A DNA stretch of 9,848 nt from Verrucomicrobia bacterium TMED56 (GTDB lineage: Bacteria > Verrucomicrobiota > Verrucomicrobiia > Opitutales > Seribacteraceae): contig NHDJ01000069.1 in NCBI GenBank assembly GCA_002167265.1, positions 1 to 9,848 of the forward strand. Reading direction: 5' to 3'. The notes beneath the pieces were generated by a model that saw only the letters and a program-made list of their open reading frames with translations, had not been told where the DNA came from and did not search any database. Positions 5,678 through 9,848 of this stretch are shown here, in pieces. Each line of letters begins with the position of its first letter. Position 1 is the stretch's first letter. The position numbers and the translations under genes are program-made.

Positions 5678-7084
5678 TTAATCTGCCAAGATCGACTGCC
5701 AATGAGCAATCCGAGATGAAATCTGCTTTGGCCCCGGCATACCTGGTTTTTCTCTAAGCAAAAAAGCTCTGTCCAAATTAAATACTTCCTTCCAATCTCC
5801 ATTTAAGTGCTCTGACAAGGAAGTCGCATCATTTTCATTGATATCAGTGAGCAGTATGCCCTTTGACTCGGCAAGGCCGACCAGTTCCCCTACTATATGA
5901 TGAGCTTGCCTAAAAGGAACCCCTTTACTGACAAGGTAGTCTGCTAGGTCTGTGGCCAAGAGGAGCGGATCAGAAGCAGCAGTCCTGCACTTTTCTTCAG
6001 AAAATTCAGTCGCTTCCATACAATTCTTCACAACTGCAAGGCAAATTGACAATTGGTCGAAACTATCAAAAATTGGCGGTTTGTCTTCTTGTAGGTCTCG
6101 GTTGTAAGTAAGCGGCAATCCCTTAATTGTGATGAGTAGATTTGTTAAGTTTCCAACAATCCTGCCAGTTTTCCCACGAACCAATTCATAAGAATCCGGA
6201 TTTTTTTTCTGAGGCATTAGAGACGAACCCGTCGTGAAAGCATCAGGCAATACCACAAAACCAAATTCGGATGAATTCCATAGAATCAAATCCTCAGCAA
6301 GCCTTGATAAATGAAGAGCTACCGTTGAACAGGCAAAGGCAAATTCCACAAAGAGATCTCGGTCAGCTACAGCATCCATTCCATTAGGAGTCAAGCAGGG
6401 ATTTCCTTCTTCATCCACAAAACCAAGAGCGACTGCCACAAATTCACGATCCAAGGGCAGAGTTGATCCTGCAATTGCACCAGAACCCAATGGGCAAACA
6501 TTCGAATGTTTCGCAACGACAGAAAATCGTTCGTAATCTCTACCCAAAGCTTCAATGTAAGCAAGTACATGATGCCCTACCGTCACTGGCTGTGCTCTTT
6601 GCAAATGGGTGTAGCCGGGGATTGGTAAGGTGGCATATTTTTCTGCAACCTTGAGAAGGGCCTTCATTGCACCCTCCAAGCTAATCTGCAAACTTGAACA
6701 GGCATCTTTGAAAAAGAGCCGCATATCGGTGGCGACTTGATCGTTTCGGCTTCTTCCTGTATGTAATTTTTCAGCAACCGGAGTTTTTTCCATCAAAGCT
6801 TGCTCTAAATTCATATGAACATCTTCAAACTCGAGCTTCCATGGAAAATCTTCTTTTAGAACTTCGATTTCCAACTCTTTTATTCCATTACTTAACTCGT
6901 TAAGTTCTTCAGCAGTTAGAAGACCAATATGGGCAAGCATTGATGCGTGTCCCAAACTTCCTTTTAAATCATAAGGAGCCAATCTTTTATCAAATGATAC
7001 GGATTCTCCAAATACCTGCATTAGGCTATCTGGTTTGGAGGAAAACCTTCCACCCCAGGTGGCATGTCTGTCAACTTCTGGCAT
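5678..7084 (-). CDS. argH: Argininosuccinate lyase
   Basis: This is a 468-residue cytoplasmic enzyme of the fumarase/aspartase superfamily. It splits argininosuccinate into arginine and fumarate, the last step of arginine synthesis. The N-terminal W-G-G-R-F at 10-14, H-T-G-R-S-R-N-D-Q at 108-116, T159-H160 (superfamily active-site His) and the signature loop G-S-S-L-M-P-Q-K-K-N-P-D at 286-297 with the catalytic serine are all intact. Length is typical (about 460). The ATG at 7084 begins two residues before conserved sequence; no strong ribosome site is seen. An ATGATG 13 bases upstream is out of frame. It lies 68 bases after sdhB, separated by a stem-loop, and 25 bases before the DA1-like gene. 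No argG or other arginine gene is in view, so the gene is isolated from its pathway here. Confidence 0.97.
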   Translation of the reverse strand: MPEVDRHATWGGRFSSKPDSLMQVFGESVSFDKRLAPYDLKGSLGHASMLAHIGLLTAEELNELSNGIKELEIEVLKEDFPWKLEFEDVHMNLEQALMEKTPVAEKLHTGRSRNDQVATDMRLFFKDACSSLQISLEGAMKALLKVAEKYATLPIPGYTHLQRAQPVTVGHHVLAYIEALGRDYERFSVVAKHSNVCPLGSGAIAGSTLPLDREFVAVALGFVDEEGNPCLTPNGMDAVADRDLFVEFAFACSTVALHLSRLAEDLILWNSSEFGFVVLPDAFTTGSSLMPQKKNPDSYELVRGKTGRIVGNLTNLLITIKGLPLTYNRDLQEDKPPIFDSFDQLSICLAVVKNCMEATEFSEEKCRTAASDPLLLATDLADYLVSKGVPFRQAHHIVGELVGLAESKGILLTDINENDATSLSEHLNGDWKEVFNLDRAFLLREKPGMPGPKQISSRIAHWQSILAD

Positions 7085-7124
7085 TACTGAACATCATCCA
7101 AAGGTTAGACAATGCCGCAACCAA

Positions 7125-7149
7125 ATTCAAGCGGTCAGATCGCTTGAAT
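7125..7149 (-). terminator. Stem-loop between sdhB and argH (possible attenuator or weak terminator)
   Basis: A perfect 9-bp inverted repeat (attcaagcg at 7125-7133, cgcttgaat at 7141-7149) with a 7-base loop begins 3 bases after the sdhB stop on the minus strand. The minus-strand transcript then continues T-T-G-G-T-T-G, so the T run is poor. It could terminate part of sdhAB transcription, protect the sdhB 3' end or separate argH expression. The repeat itself is certain; its function is not. Confidence 0.5.
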
Positions 7150-7152
7150 ATG

Positions 7153-7905
7153 CTATGCGAAAATTGATTTCAGCTTTGCTTTGGCATGATCGCGATTAAG
7201 TTTCGCGATATAATCCAAGGAGATGTCTTTCGGACAAGCTGCAGAACATTCACCATAATTTCGACAATTTCCAAAACCAGCCTCATCCATAGTAGCCACC
7301 ATTGCAATGACTCGCTTGTCCTTTTCTGCTTGCCCCTGGGGAAGCATATTAAGATGTCCTGCCTTCGCTGAAGTGAAAAGCATAGCCGAAGCATTTTTGC
7401 ACGAAGCCACGCAAGCACCACATCCGATACAAGCAGCAGCATCCATTGCTTTGTCGGATTCATCTTTAGGAACTGGCAAAGCATTACCGTCCGGTGCACT
7501 GCCAGTTCTGACAGTAATAAAACCACCAGCTTGGGTAATCCTGTCAAACGCGGAACGATCAACAACCAAATCCTTGACCACTGGAAAAGCTCTAGCACGG
7601 AAAGGTTCTATTGTGATCGTATCACCATCTTCAAATTTTCTCATGTGAAGTTGGCAGGTTGTAGTTGAATTTTCCGGTCCGTGAGGTAAGCCATTGATGG
7701 TTAGAGAACACATCCCGCAAATTCCTTCCCTACAATCGTGATCAAAAACAAATGGTTCAGTTCCTTCTTCCAAAAGTTGCTCATTCAACTGATCTAGCAT
7801 TTCCAAAAAAGAGGAATCTTCGGAGACTCCTCCAAGGGTGTGAGTTTCTAAGCGCCCTTGAACATTAGGACCGCCCTGCCTCCATACTTTAAGAAACAAT
7901 TTCAT
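7153..7905 (-). CDS. sdhB: Succinate dehydrogenase/fumarate reductase iron-sulfur subunit
   Basis: This is a 250-residue subunit that carries electrons from the SdhA flavin to quinone through three iron-sulfur clusters on the inner face of the cytoplasmic membrane. [2Fe-2S] ligands are C58, C63, C66 and C84 (C-R-E-G-I-C-G-M-C). The C-x2-C-x2-C-x3-C group at 159-169 and C214, C220, C224 ([12 protein letters not shown]) hold the [4Fe-4S] and [3Fe-4S] clusters. The 17-residue gap before C84 is longer than the 11 of the E. coli enzyme. Together with G-L-P-H-G-P this marks the non-classical type found in Bacteroidetes, Actinobacteria and relatives, normally paired with a single fused SdhC anchor carrying two haems. 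The ATG at 7905 is 9 bases after sdhA, so the two form one transcript. SQR or QFR direction cannot be told from sequence; succinate oxidation is more likely in an aerobe. Confidence 0.96.
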   Translation of the reverse strand: MKLFLKVWRQGGPNVQGRLETHTLGGVSEDSSFLEMLDQLNEQLLEEGTEPFVFDHDCREGICGMCSLTINGLPHGPENSTTTCQLHMRKFEDGDTITIEPFRARAFPVVKDLVVDRSAFDRITQAGGFITVRTGSAPDGNALPVPKDESDKAMDAAACIGCGACVASCKNASAMLFTSAKAGHLNMLPQGQAEKDKRVIAMVATMDEAGFGNCRNYGECSAACPKDISLDYIAKLNRDHAKAKLKSIFA

Positions 7906-7914
7906 AAAAATTTT

Positions 7915-9831
7915 CTATTTGTAGCTCCTCACCGCAAGCTTAACATTATCGTACTGTAAGTTCTCCTTATGCCTCGCGGGTATTTTACCGTCACCTTTAT
8001 GCTCCCAGACAGCAGCATGAGCAAAGTTTTCATCATCGCGAACTGCTTCCCCCTCTTCGGTTTGATGTTCCTCACGGAAATGTCCACCACATGATTCATT
8101 TCTTTCCAGGGCATCCCTGCAAAGAAGCTCGCCAAAATCTAAAAAGTCGCGAACCCTGCCAGCTCTTTCCAGTTCAGCATTCAAATTACTGCTGGATCCG
8201 GGAACCAATAGGTTTTTGCTAAAATCGTCCCTTAGGTCTTGAATTTCACCAATTGCTTTGGTTAACCCATCAGCGTTGCGTGTCATTCCTGCGTACTCCC
8301 ACATGATCTGTCCCAATTCCTTGTGGTAGGAACGGGAGGATCTTTTGCCTTTTGCCGATGACAATTGATCCACTCTTTCGCGGACAGATTCCATAACTTC
8401 TTTCACTTCCGGTGAATCAGGACTTATTGCTCCTGCACCTGACTTTGCCAAATAGTCTCCTATGGTGTATGGGATCACGAAATATCCATCACTGAGTCCT
8501 TGCATAAGAGCACTGGCACCCAGACGATTGGCTCCGTGATCAGAAAAGTTGGCCTCACCCAAAGCAAAGCAACCGGGTATTGTGGTCATAAGGTTATAAT
8601 CAACCCAAAGCCCACCCATTGTGTAGTGGATGGCGGGATAAATCCGCATAGGACGTTGGTACGCATTTTCCCCGGTAATTCTTTCGTACATTTGGAAAAG
8701 ATTGCCATACCTTTCCTTAATTGCACCCTCACCAAGGCGAGAAATTGCATCGGAGAAGTCCAAGTACACTCCTTTTCCACCGGGGCCGACTCCGCGCCCT
8801 TCATCACAAGCCTCTTTTGCAGAACGGCTAGAAATATCACGTGGAGCAAGATTGCCAAAACTGGGATATTTTCTTTCGAGGTAATAATCCCGATCATTTT
8901 CAGCTATGTCGTTAGGGTTTTTTCCGCTATCTTCCGCCTTTTTAGGAACCCATACCCGGCCGTCATTCCTCAAGGACTCTGACATGAGGGTGAGTTTAGA
9001 TTGGTGATCTCCTGAAACCGGTATACAGGTCGGGTGAATTTGAGTGAAGCAGGGGTTAGCAAACCCAGCACCTCTACGATGCGCACGAAAAGTAGCTGTA
9101 ACATTACAACCTATGGCGTTGGTTGAGAGATAATAAACATTACCGTACCCGCCCGTACAAAGCAGGACCGCATCTGCAGTCCAAGCCTTGGTCTCTCCAG
9201 TTGCTAAGTTTCGGGTAATGATACCTTTTGCATGCCCGTCCACCACCACAATGTCTAACATTTCTTGTCGTGTGTGCATTTTAACTTGCCCAGAGGCAAC
9301 TTGTCGGCTCAAAGCACTGTAAGCACCCAAAAGAAGTTGCTGACCAGTTTGTCCTCGGGCATAAAATGTTCTACTCACTTGAGCTCCGCCAAAAGAGCGG
9401 TTAGCCAGGAGTCCACCATACTCGCGGGCAAAGGGCACCCCCTGAGCAACGCATTGATCAATTATATTTGTGCTTACTTGAGCGAGCCGATAAACATTGG
9501 CTTCTCTAGAGCGAAAATCGCCCCCTTTGACCGTATCGTAAAAAAGTCGGTGAATACTATCCCCGTCGTTTTGGTAATTCTTAGCTGCATTAATCCCACC
9601 CTGTGCAGCTATCGAATGTGCTCTTCTTGGAGAATCCTGATAACAAAAACAATCCACATTATAACCTAACTCACCAAGAGTTGCAGCTGCAGAACCGCCT
9701 GCAAGACCCGACCCAACCACAATGATTTTGTATTTTCTCTTATTTGCTGGATTTACCAGTTTGGAAGAAAAACGATGGTTGTCCCACTTATCAGATAAGG
9801 GACCTTCTGGTGTTTTGGAATCGAGATTCAT
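7915..9831 (-). CDS. sdhA: Succinate dehydrogenase/fumarate reductase flavoprotein subunit
   Basis: This is a 638-residue FAD subunit that oxidises succinate to fumarate in the citric acid cycle and respiratory complex II. The Rossmann motif V-V-G-S-G-L-A-G-G is at 38-46. H72 in [11 protein letters not shown] is the expected covalent FAD attachment site. The H-P-T-C-I-P segment, the A-P-R-D-I-S-S-R-S stretch with its substrate-side Arg, and [11 protein letters not shown] are all present, so the active site looks complete. Length fits the longer non-classical SdhA family (about 640), matching the SdhB type next door. The ATG at 9831 gives a 30-residue lead before the FAD domain, as is usual in this type. 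The 17 bases to its right hold no stop or recognisable ribosome site. A membrane anchor gene (sdhC) is expected immediately beyond and is not visible here. Confidence 0.97.
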   Translation of the reverse strand: MNLDSKTPEGPLSDKWDNHRFSSKLVNPANKRKYKIIVVGSGLAGGSAAATLGELGYNVDCFCYQDSPRRAHSIAAQGGINAAKNYQNDGDSIHRLFYDTVKGGDFRSREANVYRLAQVSTNIIDQCVAQGVPFAREYGGLLANRSFGGAQVSRTFYARGQTGQQLLLGAYSALSRQVASGQVKMHTRQEMLDIVVVDGHAKGIITRNLATGETKAWTADAVLLCTGGYGNVYYLSTNAIGCNVTATFRAHRRGAGFANPCFTQIHPTCIPVSGDHQSKLTLMSESLRNDGRVWVPKKAEDSGKNPNDIAENDRDYYLERKYPSFGNLAPRDISSRSAKEACDEGRGVGPGGKGVYLDFSDAISRLGEGAIKERYGNLFQMYERITGENAYQRPMRIYPAIHYTMGGLWVDYNLMTTIPGCFALGEANFSDHGANRLGASALMQGLSDGYFVIPYTIGDYLAKSGAGAISPDSPEVKEVMESVRERVDQLSSAKGKRSSRSYHKELGQIMWEYAGMTRNADGLTKAIGEIQDLRDDFSKNLLVPGSSSNLNAELERAGRVRDFLDFGELLCRDALERNESCGGHFREEHQTEEGEAVRDDENFAHAAVWEHKGDGKIPARHKENLQYDNVKLAVRSYK

Positions 9832-9848
9832 GGTAATTGGGTTGTAAG

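Noticed and set aside
5653..5802. N-terminal 50-residue extension of the DA1-like protein
   Set aside because: It would lie mostly inside argH in another frame and hide the signal peptide; the ATG at 5652 (or GTG at 5670) gives a normal exported protein start.
7100..7145. Possible minus-strand promoter (TTGAAT, 17 bases, TAACCT) before argH
   Set aside because: The -10 matches the consensus at only about three of six positions and the -35 lies in the arm of the stem-loop, so I do not list it as a feature.
8500..8982. Plus-strand open frame of 160 codons inside sdhA
   Set aside because: It is an antisense shadow of sdhA with no family resemblance, as are plus-strand frames at 8702-8884 and 9265-9669 and those opposite sdhB at 7186-7648.

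Overview
The window is a gene-dense stretch of a bacterial chromosome, most likely from the PVC superphylum (Verrucomicrobiota favoured, Planctomycetota possible). This is inferred from protein content, not from a marker gene. The clues are an exported protein with an SHD1-like N-terminal domain, an exported prenyltransferase/squalene-oxidase-repeat protein paired with a giant Ala/Glu/Gln coiled-coil protein ending in a W-G-K-L-P-P segment, and starts with weak or absent Shine-Dalgarno sequences. Base composition looks A+T-leaning by eye. There are no RNA genes, insertion sequences, CRISPR arrays or gene-free stretches over 300 bases. The longest gap between genes is 68 bases.

Left block, plus strand (1-3755): the 3' part of a very long, cysteine-free coiled-coil protein whose start lies left of the window. 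It overlaps by ATGA a secreted alpha/alpha-toroid protein of the prenyltransferase-repeat superfamily. The pair is translationally coupled and resembles the tail of a MoxR/DUF58/BatA-like cluster common in these phyla. The rest of such a cluster would be outside the window.

Right block, minus strand, read from 9831 down to 3773: sdhA, sdhB, a 9-bp perfect stem-loop, argH, a secreted LIM/DA1-type zinc metallopeptidase, and a COG3618-type TIM-barrel amidohydrolase (probable lactonase). Gaps are 9, 68, 25 and 2 bases. SdhA and SdhB are the catalytic subunits of succinate dehydrogenase/fumarate reductase; the membrane anchor gene would be just right of the window. SdhA/B (oxidising succinate) and ArgH (splitting argininosuccinate) both release fumarate. 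The two blocks converge with 17 bases between stop codons and a small hairpin across the junction.

The most unusual gene is the DA1-like protein at 4606-5652. It combines a signal peptide, an SHD1-like domain, a LIM-type zinc module, a further zinc knuckle and a HEYAH metallopeptidase core resembling the plant growth regulator DA1. In plants DA1 is an intracellular ubiquitin-activated peptidase; here the design appears exported and no ubiquitin-interacting motif is visible.
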